NCBI RefSeq assembly: GCF_019200975.1
Contig: NZ_JAHTMR010000023.1
Location: 1-64,000, forward strand
Reading direction: 5' to 3'
DNA: 64,000 bases
Source: Pseudomonas sp. PD9R
GTDB taxonomy: Bacteria; Pseudomonadota; Gammaproteobacteria; Pseudomonadales; Pseudomonadaceae
Shown here: piece after piece, positions 1 to 7,872 of the stretch
Layout of the letters: the number at the start of each line of letters is the position of its first letter
Numbering within the stretch: position 1 is the first letter of the stretch
Notes under the pieces: model-generated
What the model was told of the DNA's origin: nothing
What the model saw: the letters and a program-made list of their open reading frames with translations, nothing else
Databases searched by the model: none
Program-made: the position numbers and the translations under genes

Positions 1-28
1 ATCGCAGCCTCCGGCAGCTCCTACATGG
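1..28. repeat. REP half-element at the window edge
   Basis: The first bases match one arm of the GATCGCAGCCTNCGGCAGCTCCTACA palindrome seen many times in this window. Only one arm is visible; the partner would lie outside the window. It sits just downstream of gcl. Confidence 0.7.
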
Positions 29-44
29 GCTCAACAATAGTGGA

Positions 45-1820
45 TCAATCGAGCAACGAAATCGCAGTCGGTGCGTCGTTGCCGACCAGCGCCAGGTCTT
101 CGAATTCGTTGACGGCGTTGATCTCGGTGCCCATGGAAATATTGGTCACGCGCTCCAGGATAATTTCGACGATCACCGGAACCTTGAACTCTTCGATCAG
201 CTCCTGTGCCTTGCGCAGCGCAGGTTGGATCTCGGACGGTTCGAACACACGCAGTGCTTTACAGCCCAGGCCTTCGGCCACTGCGACGTGATCGACACCG
301 TAACCGTTGAGTTCCGGCGCGTTCAGGTTATCGAAGGACAGCTGCACGCAGTAGTCCATATCGAAACCGCGCTGTGCCTGACGGATCAGACCCAGGTACG
401 AGTTGTTTACCACAACATGGATGTACGGCAGCTTGAACTGCGCGCCTACCGCCAACTCTTCGATCATGAACTGGAAATCATAGTCGCCCGACAGTGCGAC
501 GACCTTGCGGTTCGGGTCAGCCTTGACCACACCCAACGCCGCCGGAATGGTCCAGCCCAGCGGACCCGCTTGACCGCAGTTGATCCAGTGACGCGGTTTG
601 TAGACGTGCAGGAACTGCGCGCCGGCAATCTGCGACAGACCGATGGTGCTGACGTAGCAAGTGTCCTTGCCGAACACCTGGTTCATCTCTTCGTAAACGC
701 GCTGCGGCTTGACCGGCACGTTGTCGAAGTGAGTCTTGCGCTGCAAGCTGGCTTTGCGCTGCTGGCAGTCCTGCAACCAGGCGCTGCGGTTTTTCAGCTT
801 GCCGGCGGCTTGCCATTCGCGAGCGACTTCGATGAACACGGTCAGCGCGGCAGCGGCGTCGGAAACGATGCCCAGGTCCGGAGTGAACACACGGCCGATC
901 TGGGTCGGTTCGATATCAACGTGGATGAACTTGCGGCCTTCGGTATAGACATCAACCGAACCGGTGTGGCGGTTAGCCCAACGGTTACCGACGCCCAATA
1001 CCACGTCGGATTTCAGCATCGTCGCGTTGCCGTAACGGTGCGAAGTCTGCAAGCCCACCATGCCGACCATCAGCGGGTGATCGTCCGGGATGGTGCCCCA
1101 GCCCATCAGGGTCGGGATGACCGGGATACCGGTCAACTCGGCGAACTCCACCAGCAACTCGCTGGCGTCGGCGTTGATGATGCCACCGCCGGCGACCAAC
1201 AGTGGGCGCTCGGCCTGATCCAGCATCGCCAGGGCTTTTTCTGCCTGAACGCGGGTGGCGCTCGGCTTGGCCAATGGCAGTGGCTGGTAGGCGTCGATGT
1301 CGAATTCGATTTCGGCCATCTGCACGTCGAACGGCAGGTCGATCAGTACCGGGCCTGGACGGCCGGAGCGCATTTCATAAAAAGCTTTCTGGAACGCGTA
1401 CGGCACTTGGCCTGGTTCCATGACGGTGGTCGACCATTTGGTCACTGGCTTGACGATGGTGGTGATGTCGACAGCCTGGAAGTCTTCCTTGTGCATACGG
1501 GCGCGGGGTGCCTGGCCGGTGATGCAAAGGATCGGGATCGAGTCGGCCGATGCGCTGTAGAGCCCGGTGACCATGTCAGTACCGGCAGGGCCGGAAGTGC
1601 CGATGCACACGCCGATGTTGCCGGCCTTGGTGCGGGTGTAACCCTCGGCCATGTGCGACGCGCCTTCAACGTGGCGAGCAAGGACGTGATCGATGCCGCC
1701 GACCTTTTGCAGGGCGGAGTACAGCGGGTTGATGGCGGCACCCGGGATGCCAAAAGCGGTATCAACCCCTTCACGGCGCATCACCAGAACGGCGGCTTCG
1801 ATTGCTCTCATTTTGCTCAT
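45..1820 (-). CDS. gcl: Glyoxylate carboligase (tartronate-semialdehyde synthase)
   Basis: 591 residues, close to the 593 of the E. coli enzyme. It is a ThDP- and FAD-dependent enzyme that joins two glyoxylates into tartronate semialdehyde plus CO2, feeding purine and allantoin carbon into glycerate. The N-terminal ThDP domain carries RHVEGA, with Val at residue 51 where most ThDP enzymes have a catalytic Glu; this substitution is the hallmark of Gcl. The C-terminal ThDP/Mg motif (GDYDFQF followed by NNSYLGL) is intact. I start at 1820 because MSKMRAIEAAV is the family N-terminus; the longer open frame to 1901 adds nothing family-like. In pseudomonads hyi, glxR and ttuD usually follow, which here would lie beyond the left edge. 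A perfect TTGTATACAA palindrome lies 27 bp upstream. Confidence 0.96.
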   Translation of the reverse strand: MSKMRAIEAAVLVMRREGVDTAFGIPGAAINPLYSALQKVGGIDHVLARHVEGASHMAEGYTRTKAGNIGVCIGTSGPAGTDMVTGLYSASADSIPILCITGQAPRARMHKEDFQAVDITTIVKPVTKWSTTVMEPGQVPYAFQKAFYEMRSGRPGPVLIDLPFDVQMAEIEFDIDAYQPLPLAKPSATRVQAEKALAMLDQAERPLLVAGGGIINADASELLVEFAELTGIPVIPTLMGWGTIPDDHPLMVGMVGLQTSHRYGNATMLKSDVVLGVGNRWANRHTGSVDVYTEGRKFIHVDIEPTQIGRVFTPDLGIVSDAAAALTVFIEVAREWQAAGKLKNRSAWLQDCQQRKASLQRKTHFDNVPVKPQRVYEEMNQVFGKDTCYVSTIGLSQIAGAQFLHVYKPRHWINCGQAGPLGWTIPAALGVVKADPNRKVVALSGDYDFQFMIEELAVGAQFKLPYIHVVVNNSYLGLIRQAQRGFDMDYCVQLSFDNLNAPELNGYGVDHVAVAEGLGCKALRVFEPSEIQPALRKAQELIEEFKVPVIVEIILERVTNISMGTEINAVNEFEDLALVGNDAPTAISLLD

Positions 1821-1847
1821 GGTTTTGTGCCTCTTTACGTTTTGTAA

Positions 1848-1857
1848 TTGTATACAA
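1848..1857. promoter_or_regulatory. TTGTATACAA palindrome upstream of gcl
   Basis: Perfect 10-bp palindrome 27 bp before the gcl start codon. An identical copy lies at 1986-1995 in the same divergent promoter region. TTGTNNNNACAA-like sites are typical of FadR-type GntR regulators; assigning such a regulator here is inference. Confidence 0.5.
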
Positions 1858-1985
1858 GTGGCTTTGCGCTGAGTGTATTCACGGTGGACGGCGCAGGTCA
1901 ATCCATTTTCTCAAGCGGTCGTTTCATTCGTCGGAAGCCCAATATACTGTGGCTTTTCGTCGCATGTGGCGCTTTTCGATAATTA

Positions 1986-1995
1986 TTGTATACAA
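1986..1995. promoter_or_regulatory. Second TTGTATACAA palindrome in the gcl / GlcG-like divergent region
   Basis: Identical to the copy at 1848-1857 and about 94 bp before the GlcG-like start. It is embedded in an A/T-rich stretch, unlike the surrounding GC-rich DNA. Two identical copies between divergent genes suggest a shared operator. Confidence 0.5.
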
Positions 1996-2088
1996 AAAAA
2001 TAATTCATTGTGTTCTATTTGTTGCATCGGGCTGCGGCGCAAGCGCGCAGCTCACCGGCTTTCCGAAAAACAAAATGAGGACGGCACC

Positions 2089-2529
2089 ATGAGCGCTTTA
2101 ACCTTGAAAGTCGCAGTCAACCTGGTCAACGAGGCCATCACCGCAGGGCGGGCAATTTCCGCCGCGCCCCTGACTATCGCGGTACTGGATGCCGGCGGGC
2201 ATCTGATCACCCTGCAACGCGAAGACGGCGCCAGCCTGCTACGCCCGCAAATCGCCATTGGCAAAGCCTGGGGCGCCATCGCGCTGGGTAAAGGCTCACG
2301 CCTGCTGGCGCTGGACGCACAACAACGACCGGCGTTTATTGCCGCATTGAACAGCCTGGGGCAGGGCAGTGTCGTGCCGGCACCGGGTGGTGTGCTGGTC
2401 CGGGATCAGGCGGGCAACTTGCTGGGGGCGGTTGGGATCAGCGGCGATTTGTCGGATGTTGATGAGCAGTGTGCGATCAATGCGATTGAGGCGTTGGGGT
2501 TGCGGGCGGATGCGGGGGTGGCGGCTTGA
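2089..2529 (+). CDS. GlcG/HbpS-family heme-binding-like protein
   Basis: 146 residues forming a single GlcG/HbpS (DUF336) domain: an N-terminal amphipathic helix (about 5-25), the conserved strand-turn TIAVLDAGGHLI (about 30-41), an S..RP...GKA helix segment, and a C-terminal VGISGDLSDVDEQCA motif. Family members occur in glycolate/glyoxylate operons and as extracytoplasmic heme sensors; their enzymatic role, if any, is uncertain. There is no signal peptide, so a cytoplasmic location is likely. The start at 2089 has a GAGG element 10 bp upstream and removes an unrelated-looking 72-residue extension. It is divergent from gcl and shares the TTGTATACAA region with it, so a role in glyoxylate metabolism is the natural guess. 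Confidence 0.85.
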   Translation: MSALTLKVAVNLVNEAITAGRAISAAPLTIAVLDAGGHLITLQREDGASLLRPQIAIGKAWGAIALGKGSRLLALDAQQRPAFIAALNSLGQGSVVPAPGGVLVRDQAGNLLGAVGISGDLSDVDEQCAINAIEALGLRADAGVAA

Positions 2530-2549
2530 TCTTCGGTGACTGATTAACC

Positions 2550-2647
2550 GCTATCGCGAGCAGGCTCACTCCTACAGGATTCGTGGCTAGACAAAAATTG
2601 TCTGCATATCCGAAATCCCTGTAGGAGTGAGCCTGCTCGCGATAGCT
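2550..2647. repeat. REPIN, ATCGCGAGCAGGCTCACTCCTACA family, upstream of the REP transposase
   Basis: Two inverted arms (2551-2577 and 2620-2646) are separated by about 42 bp of non-repeated sequence. The arms read as TATCGCGAGCAGGCTCACTC and its complement. A sibling element lies on the other side of the transposase gene (3215-3283), so the gene sits between two copies of one family. Confidence 0.85.
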
Positions 2648-2737
2648 ATCTTCCAGACACATCCAGCCAACAGTTTGCCCCGTCACTTGAATCCACAGAA
2701 CTAGCCTTCTCATGACCTGATCATTGGAGGCAAAGGA

Positions 2738-3196
2738 ATGCCGGATTTACCCACTGCGCACCGATTGCGAATCGGGCACCATACCGAAGCAAATCGAATT
2801 TATCTGTTAACCACCAACACCCTTCACAGGGCACCGGTTTTCAAAGATTTTTTCTTGGGCAGACTGGTTGTCGATCAATTTCGAAATGCACAGAGTCTAG
2901 GACTGGCGAACTCCCTGGCCTGGGTCGTCATGCCAGATCATTTTCATTGGTTGATTGAGTTGCAGAAGGGATCTTTGAGTGAGCTTATGCAAAAGACCAA
3001 GTCGATGAGTACCAAAGCGGTAAAACAGGCTAATGGTCGAGGCACGAGTCTCTGGCAGCGAGGCTTTCACGACCGGGCACTGCGGCGGGAGGAGGATTTG
3101 GTGAAAGTGGCGCGGTATGTGGTGGCCAATCCAATGCGGGCTGGCTTAGTAGAAAAGCTTGGCGACTATCCGCTGTGGGATGCCGTTTGGGTTTGA
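2738..3196 (+). CDS. REP-associated tyrosine transposase (RAYT, IS200/Y1-like)
   Basis: 152 residues of the Y1 (HUH) transposase superfamily, single-domain RAYT type. The metal-binding HxH is visible as MPDHFHWLIE (His68 and His70), followed by the QKTKS helix, the WQRGFHDR segment and the candidate nucleophile Tyr127 in ARYVVANPMRAG. RAYTs nick REP hairpins at a conserved tetranucleotide and are held responsible for spreading REP/REPIN elements; they act on single-stranded DNA and are usually single-copy and vertically inherited rather than mobile. A GGAGG ribosome site lies 7-11 bp upstream of the ATG. The gene is intact and flanked at both ends by REPINs of one family, its likely substrates. 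Confidence 0.93.
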   Translation: MPDLPTAHRLRIGHHTEANRIYLLTTNTLHRAPVFKDFFLGRLVVDQFRNAQSLGLANSLAWVVMPDHFHWLIELQKGSLSELMQKTKSMSTKAVKQANGRGTSLWQRGFHDRALRREEDLVKVARYVVANPMRAGLVEKLGDYPLWDAVWV

Positions 3197-3214
3197 GCTG
3201 GAACCGTGTCGTCC

Positions 3215-3283
3215 CCATCGCGAGCAGGCTCACTCCTACAAGGAAACGCATTCCATATGTAGGAGCGAGCCTGCTCGCGATGG
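3215..3283. repeat. REPIN, ATCGCGAGCAGGCTCACTCCTACA family, downstream of the REP transposase
   Basis: Arms at 3215-3240 and 3259-3283 are inverted and nearly identical to those of 2550-2647. One arm carries GGAGCGAGCC where the upstream copy has GGAGTGAGCC. The loop is shorter, about 19 bp. Confidence 0.85.
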
Positions 3284-3296
3284 CCGCACCTGCGTT

Positions 3297-3905
3297 TTAC
3301 TGGTCGGGCTCACACCCCTTGAGCACCAACCGGATAATCGTCTGCGCCGCCGCTTCGTAATCGTCTTCATCCAGCTTGGCCTTGCCGGTGATGGCGGTGA
3401 TTTGCCAATCGAAGTCGGCGTAGGTCTGGGTGGCGGCCCAGATGCTGAACATCAGGTGGTTGGGGTCGATCGGGGCGATCTCGCCGCGGTCGATCCAGGT
3501 CTGGATGCACTCGATGTTGTGCTTGGCCTGGCTGTTGAGCTGTTCGACCAGATCTGGGCTCAGGTGTGGGGCGCCGTGCATGATTTCGCTGGCGAACACC
3601 TTGGACGCGAATGGCAGGTCTCGGGAAATGCGGATCTTCGAACGAATGTAGCCACTCAGTACTTCGCTGGGCACACCGTCCGGGTTGAACGGGGTCGAAG
3701 CCTGAAGGATCGGCTCGATGATGCTTTCCAGGACCTCGCGATAGAGGTTTTCCTTGGATTTGAAGTAATAGTAGACGTTGGGCTTGGGCAATCCCGCCTT
3801 GGCTGCGATATCGCTGGTTTTGGTCGCAGCGAAGCCCTTGTCGGCAAACTCTTCACTGGCGGCACGCAGGATCAGTTGTTTGTTGCGCTCGCGGATTGTG
3901 CTCAT
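3297..3905 (-). CDS. TetR/AcrR regulator with a RutR/YcdC-type C-terminal domain
   Basis: 202 residues. The N-terminal TetR helix-turn-helix (about 8-55) shows the standard AGLPKPNVYYYFKSKENLY recognition region. The C-terminal half resembles E. coli RutR, notably the IWAATQTYADFDWQI stretch near residue 160, which is the ligand-domain signature of that family. RutR senses uracil or thymine and controls pyrimidine and purine catabolism. Being near gcl, which handles purine-derived glyoxylate, this protein may control nitrogen-base breakdown; that is inference. I start at 3905 (MSTIRERN) because upstream codons are not family-like. It is transcribed divergently from the DUF808 gene. Confidence 0.85.
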   Translation of the reverse strand: MSTIRERNKQLILRAASEEFADKGFAATKTSDIAAKAGLPKPNVYYYFKSKENLYREVLESIIEPILQASTPFNPDGVPSEVLSGYIRSKIRISRDLPFASKVFASEIMHGAPHLSPDLVEQLNSQAKHNIECIQTWIDRGEIAPIDPNHLMFSIWAATQTYADFDWQITAITGKAKLDEDDYEAAAQTIIRLVLKGCEPDQ

Positions 3906-4039
3906 AAACCAGGTGGTTCCTTGCCTGTTCTGGCGGTTGCGCATGGTAGCACCGGGCTTCAGCGGCGCTCAAGAATGCTCCGCGCGGAGCACGGCCGCGC
4001 TATGCTGCGCGCCATTCATTCATTAAGGAAACGTGATTC

Positions 4040-4954
4040 ATGGCAGGAAGCAGTTTGCTGGTACTGATCGACGACATCGCCGCCGTGCTGGACGATGTGG
4101 CGCTGATGACCAAAATGGCCGCCAAGAAGACCGCCGGGGTACTGGGCGACGATCTGGCGCTCAATGCCCAGCAGGTCAGCGGCGTGCGCGCCGAGCGCGA
4201 AATCCCTGTGGTATGGGCGGTCGCCAAGGGTTCGTTTATCAACAAACTGATCCTGGTGCCGTCGGCGTTGGCCATCAGTGCGTTCATTCCCTGGCTGGTC
4301 ACACCGTTGTTGATGGTGGGTGGCGCTTACCTGTGTTTTGAAGGGTTCGAAAAACTCGCCCACAAATTCCTGCACAGCAAAGTCGAGGACCACGCCGAAC
4401 ATGCCGAGCGGGTCGAGGCAGTAGCGGACCCGGCAGTCGATCTGGTGGCGTTCGAAAAGGACAAAATCAAGGGAGCGATCCGCACCGACTTTATTCTTTC
4501 GGCGGAAATCATCGCCATCACACTCGGCACCGTGGCTGGCGCTACGCTGACCCAGCAAGTGATCGTGCTTTCGGGCATTGCCGTTGTGATGACCATCGGC
4601 GTTTATGGATTGGTGGCGGGCATCGTCAAACTCGATGACTTGGGCCTGTGGCTGACCCAAAAGCCAGGGCAAATAGCGAAAAGCATCGGCGGCGGGATTC
4701 TGCGGGCGGCACCGTACATGATGAAAAGCCTGTCGGTGATCGGCACCGCGGCAATGTTTCTGGTCGGTGGCGGGATTCTCACTCACGGGATTCCGATGGT
4801 GCATCACTGGATTGAGGGTGTAAGTCAGGGGGCCGGCGGACTCTCGTGGCTCTTGTCAAGCCTGCTCAATGCGGTGGCGGGGATTGTGGCGGGGGCGGTG
4901 GTGTTGGCGGGTGTTATGGCCGTCAGCAAAATCTGGAAAGCGCTGAAAGGCTGA
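4040..4954 (+). CDS. DUF808 (YedI-like) inner-membrane protein
   Basis: 304 residues of the DUF808 family, exemplified by E. coli YedI. The N-terminus MAGSSLLVLIDDIAAVLDDV is the diagnostic start of the family, followed by VALMTKMAAKKTAGVLGDDLA. Hydrophobic segments lie at about 73-98, 150-195 and 225-245, with a last one near 270-300, consistent with a multi-spanning inner-membrane protein. The biochemical function is unknown. AAGGA 11 bp before the ATG can serve as ribosome site. It is a single-gene unit followed by a REPIN and a bidirectional terminator. Confidence 0.88.
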   Translation: MAGSSLLVLIDDIAAVLDDVALMTKMAAKKTAGVLGDDLALNAQQVSGVRAEREIPVVWAVAKGSFINKLILVPSALAISAFIPWLVTPLLMVGGAYLCFEGFEKLAHKFLHSKVEDHAEHAERVEAVADPAVDLVAFEKDKIKGAIRTDFILSAEIIAITLGTVAGATLTQQVIVLSGIAVVMTIGVYGLVAGIVKLDDLGLWLTQKPGQIAKSIGGGILRAAPYMMKSLSVIGTAAMFLVGGGILTHGIPMVHHWIEGVSQGAGGLSWLLSSLLNAVAGIVAGAVVLAGVMAVSKIWKALKG

Positions 4955-4955
4955 A

Positions 4956-5034
4956 AAGATCGCAGCCTGCGGTAGCGCCTACCTGTTTCGGGCCTGCCGC
5001 CGCACTGTAGGAGCTGCCGAACGCAGCGATCTTG
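4956..5034. repeat. REPIN, GATCGCAGCCTGCGG family
   Basis: Inverted arms at about 4958-4982 and 5007-5033 with some mismatches (GGTAGCGCC against GAGCTGCCGA). It lies between the convergent DUF808 and mlaA genes. Confidence 0.8.
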
Positions 5035-5058
5035 GCGATGTATGCCAACCAACAAATG

Positions 5059-5096
5059 AAAAGGCCATTCGACTCGCATCGAATGGCCTTTTTTTC
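5059..5096. terminator. Bidirectional intrinsic terminator between the DUF808 gene and mlaA
   Basis: Perfect 12-bp stem AAGGCCATTCGA / TCGAATGGCCTT with a T run on the right and an A-rich stretch on the left, so it can end transcripts arriving from either side. Confidence 0.9.
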
Positions 5097-5109
5097 ATTG
5101 CTGTCGGAT

Positions 5110-5898
5110 TTACTCGGCGATCTGCAACTTACGCGACTCGGTGTACACGTAACGCACCTTCTCGTACTCGAACGGTGAGTTCAGCTGGCCGTAACGGAAA
5201 CTGGTCTGGTAGCGCTTGTCGATGCCGCGCAGGACCCAGATTTCCGGATGGTTTTCGCTGACCTGGGCAACGTTCAGGAAGTTGATCGCCGACTCGGCAC
5301 TGAAATCCACCACCAGGCCACCGGTATCGCGGATGTTCGACGGACCGAGGATCGGCAACACAAAGTAGGCGCCACCCGGAACACCGTAGAAGCCGAGGGT
5401 CTGGCCAAAGTCTTCGTTCTGGCGTGGCAGGCCCATGGCGGTCGCCGGGTCCCACAGGCCGGCGATGCCGATGGTGGTGTTGAGCAGCAGGCGCGCAGTG
5501 GTATCCAGTGAACGCTGGCCCTTGAACTGCAGCAGGCTGTTCAACAGGTTCGGTACATCACCCAGATTGTTGAAGAAGTTGCTGACACCGGTGCGCAAGA
5601 AGCTCGGGGTGACGTAGCGGTAGCCATTGACCACTGGCAGGAACACCCATTGGTCGAACCGATAGTTGAAGTGGTAAACGCGACGGTTCCACTCTTCCAG
5701 CGGGTCGTAGACGTTCAGTGCGCTGAGCGTTGAGCGCTCGAACTCGCGTTGGTCCATCCCCGGGTTGATCTTGAGTTTGCTCAGTGGCTCCTTGAAGCCG
5801 TCACTGTCGACCACGACAGGCGCATTGGCTTTGCTGTTGTCGGCATTGGCGACGGTTGCACAGAGTAACGCGGCGATAAGCAGGAGGTATTTAGCCAC
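5110..5898 (-). CDS. mlaA: MlaA/VacJ family phospholipid-transport protein
   Basis: 262 residues. MlaA forms a ring in the inner leaflet of the outer membrane and removes mislocalised phospholipids, passing them to the Mla pathway to keep lipid asymmetry. Family motifs are clear: YDPLEEWNRRVYHFNY near residue 65, NFFNNLGDVPNLLNSLLQ near 110, GLPRQNEDFGQTLGFYGV near 160 and YFVLPILGPSNIRDTGG near 180. The start is GTG at 5898, overlapping the stop of the upstream hydrolase by 8 bp (GTGGCTAA) with GGAG about 10 bp before it. The signal peptide ends ATVANA-DN like a signal peptidase I site; the only early Cys (ALLC) is not a good lipobox, which is odd for MlaA. Confidence 0.93.
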   Translation of the reverse strand: MAKYLLLIAALLCATVANADNSKANAPVVVDSDGFKEPLSKLKINPGMDQREFERSTLSALNVYDPLEEWNRRVYHFNYRFDQWVFLPVVNGYRYVTPSFLRTGVSNFFNNLGDVPNLLNSLLQFKGQRSLDTTARLLLNTTIGIAGLWDPATAMGLPRQNEDFGQTLGFYGVPGGAYFVLPILGPSNIRDTGGLVVDFSAESAINFLNVAQVSENHPEIWVLRGIDKRYQTSFRYGQLNSPFEYEKVRYVYTESRKLQIAE

Positions 5899-7189
5899 GG
5901 AAGAACTCCAGCATGGCGTCGCTGTTGACGCGGTAGTTAAGGTTGCCGCAATGGCCGCCGAACGGATAAACGGTCAAGCGATCACCGAAGGTCTTGCGCA
6001 GGAAACCGAGGTCGCCCGGGCCGAGAATGACGTCGTCGGCGTTGTGCATGACGGCGATTTTCGGGCTGTCGTGCAGGTAGTCTTTCAGCGCATACAAACT
6101 CACCTGGTCAATCAGTTGCAGCAAGCTGCCGCCATCGGTGCGGGCGCGCCACATCGGGATCACCTGTTCGGTGATGTAGCAGTCGAAATCGCATTGCAGC
6201 GCACGTTTGAGGAACGGCGTGAGGCTGGTGCCCTCAGTGATCGGGTACTTCGGCGGCGTGATCAGGCCGCGGCGGTTGATCAGGTCCGAGGTGAAGGCGA
6301 TGTCGGCAGCGGAGAAGCGGAACGACGTGCCGATCAGCATGGCCATCTGTTCGTTGGTCAGGTGCTGCTTGGACTGCTGGAAGTCGTAGAGCAAGGCATC
6401 GTTGAGGTCGATGTAGCCCTTTTGCTGGAAGTAGCGGGTCAGTTTGTTGAGCACCAACTCATAGAAGGTGGTGGTGTTGTTGATGCCCTTGACCTCCGTT
6501 TGTACAAGCTTGTCGAGGTTGGTGATCGAGGTGTAGAGGTTGACTGGCGGGTTGAGCAGCAGGACTTTCTTGAAGTTGAAGCTGCGACGGGTTTCGTCCA
6601 GGTGCGCGACGAAGGCTGCATCGAGTGCGCCCAGGCTGTAGCCGGTCAGGTAGTAATCGGTAACAGGCACGCTGGGGTTTTGCGCGCGCACGGCCTGCAT
6701 CACACGGTACATGTCTTCCGCGTCTTCCTTGGTGATGCCCGGCGTAGCGAAGCGTGAAGCGGCGCTGATGAAGTCGAAGCTGGTGGGCGACGACAGTTGC
6801 ACCACATGGTAACCGGCCTTGTAGTAGAGCTTTTTCAGGTATTCGTTGAGGCTGCTGTCATAGCGTGCGCCGGTGCCGGCGATCAGGAAGATCAATGGTG
6901 CGGCTTTATCTTGTGTGGCGATGCGATAGGTGAGCTTCTTCACTGCCCAGAAATTGTCCGGCAGGTTGAATGCCCGCTCCGGCCGCAAAGTGATGCTGCG
7001 GTCCGACTGATGGATGTCATCGTCCAGCGGCAACTCCGGACGCAAATCCGGTGGTGTCGTGGCAATGGTTGCCTCGAACGGGTTGGTCAAGGGATAGCCA
7101 TAGCTGGCGGCGTCGATATCGACCGCCAGTGCGGACGCACTCAAGATAAGGCCGCCAAACAGGGCGGCGAAGCGCAACGAACGGAGCAT
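5891..7189 (-). CDS. Exported alpha/beta-hydrolase-like protein, translationally coupled to mlaA
   Basis: 432 residues starting with a signal peptide (about 1-22, ending ASALA-VD). The fold is alpha/beta hydrolase: oxyanion-type turn LIAGTGARYD near 103, nucleophile elbow GYSLG with Ser185, then HNADDVILG with a candidate Asp and GGHCG with a candidate His near the C-terminus. Homologues in pseudomonads are often labelled serine/threonine kinase, but no kinase motifs are visible. The gene overlaps mlaA by 8 bp, so the two are co-translated. A periplasmic lipase or esterase acting on envelope lipids would fit that partner, but this is inference and no substrate can be read from the sequence. 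The start at 7189 (MLRSLRFAAL) gives a proper signal sequence. Confidence 0.8.
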   Translation of the reverse strand: MLRSLRFAALFGGLILSASALAVDIDAASYGYPLTNPFEATIATTPPDLRPELPLDDDIHQSDRSITLRPERAFNLPDNFWAVKKLTYRIATQDKAAPLIFLIAGTGARYDSSLNEYLKKLYYKAGYHVVQLSSPTSFDFISAASRFATPGITKEDAEDMYRVMQAVRAQNPSVPVTDYYLTGYSLGALDAAFVAHLDETRRSFNFKKVLLLNPPVNLYTSITNLDKLVQTEVKGINNTTTFYELVLNKLTRYFQQKGYIDLNDALLYDFQQSKQHLTNEQMAMLIGTSFRFSAADIAFTSDLINRRGLITPPKYPITEGTSLTPFLKRALQCDFDCYITEQVIPMWRARTDGGSLLQLIDQVSLYALKDYLHDSPKIAVMHNADDVILGPGDLGFLRKTFGDRLTVYPFGGHCGNLNYRVNSDAMLEFFRG

Positions 7190-7412
7190 GACTAAATCCC
7201 TTAGAAAAGGTGCCGAATGAAATACGCAGGCTATGACCACCCGATTTGCGCCAAAGTGCCATGCATCGGCACCAAACAGGCTTAATTTCGAAGTAATAGT
7301 AGCTGGACGATACACTTTGCAGCGATTGAATGACCAGTTAACAGTTGTTAGCGCTTGCGAAAGCCTGTTAGGCGATTAAGCTGGCCGCCGTTTTTGCATA
7401 TTGGAGTGCTTC

Positions 7413-7781
7413 ATGTCCCGCCGACTGCCCGTGGTTCTGCTGCTTGTTTTGCTGCCTTTATGGCTGGCCGCCAGTTATGGCGCGCGTTATGGCTTCATGG
7501 AGGATGTGCAATGGGTCGGCATCTGCGTGGATGAGGCGAGCCGCTGGGAATGCCAGGTCCGTTCGAATCTGGGCCTGATGATTCACTTCGCTGTATTGGG
7601 CTGGGGGGCGGTGGCTGCTGCCGTGATCGGCTTTGTGTTGCCGGGGCGGGCAGGGTGGTGGCTGGCGGTGCTGGCGCTGGTGCTCGGGTTTCCGGCGCTG
7701 GCGTTGTACAACACGACGTTGGCGGTGTTTGCGGTGGTGATAGCGGGGCTGCGGTTGGTCCGAGAAAACCGCACCGCCTGA
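7413..7781 (+). CDS. Small inner-membrane protein, function unknown
   Basis: 122 residues with three or four hydrophobic helices (about 5-22, 55-75, 80-100 and 102-115). The loop between the first two contains two Cys (GICVDEASRWECQV) that would face the periplasm if the N-terminus is inside, and could form a disulfide. GGAG 7 bp before ATG 7413 supports that start over an upstream TTG. I do not recognise a named family. It is a monocistronic gene converging on the GH17 gene, with a REPIN between them. Confidence 0.75.
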   Translation: MSRRLPVVLLLVLLPLWLAASYGARYGFMEDVQWVGICVDEASRWECQVRSNLGLMIHFAVLGWGAVAAAVIGFVLPGRAGWWLAVLALVLGFPALALYNTTLAVFAVVIAGLRLVRENRTA

Positions 7782-7785
7782 AAAA

Positions 7786-7856
7786 AGATCGCAGCCTGCG
7801 GCAGCTTCTACATGGTTCGAATTTTCATGTAGGAGCTGCCGAAGGCTGCGATCTCT
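7786..7856. repeat. REPIN, GATCGCAGCCTGCGG family
   Basis: Inverted arms 7787-7812 and 7828-7854 around a short AT-rich loop, lying between convergent genes. It may also act as a terminator-like barrier; no separate terminator is visible. Confidence 0.88.
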
Positions 7857-7872
7857 TGAACTTGCTCTTTTT

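Noticed and set aside
225..1847. A 540-codon frame antisense to gcl.
   Set aside because: gcl is complete with all catalytic motifs, and the antisense product has no family features.
5891..7189. A protein kinase, as homologues of this gene are sometimes named.
   Set aside because: No kinase motifs are present; the GYSLG elbow and later Asp and His fit an alpha/beta hydrolase.
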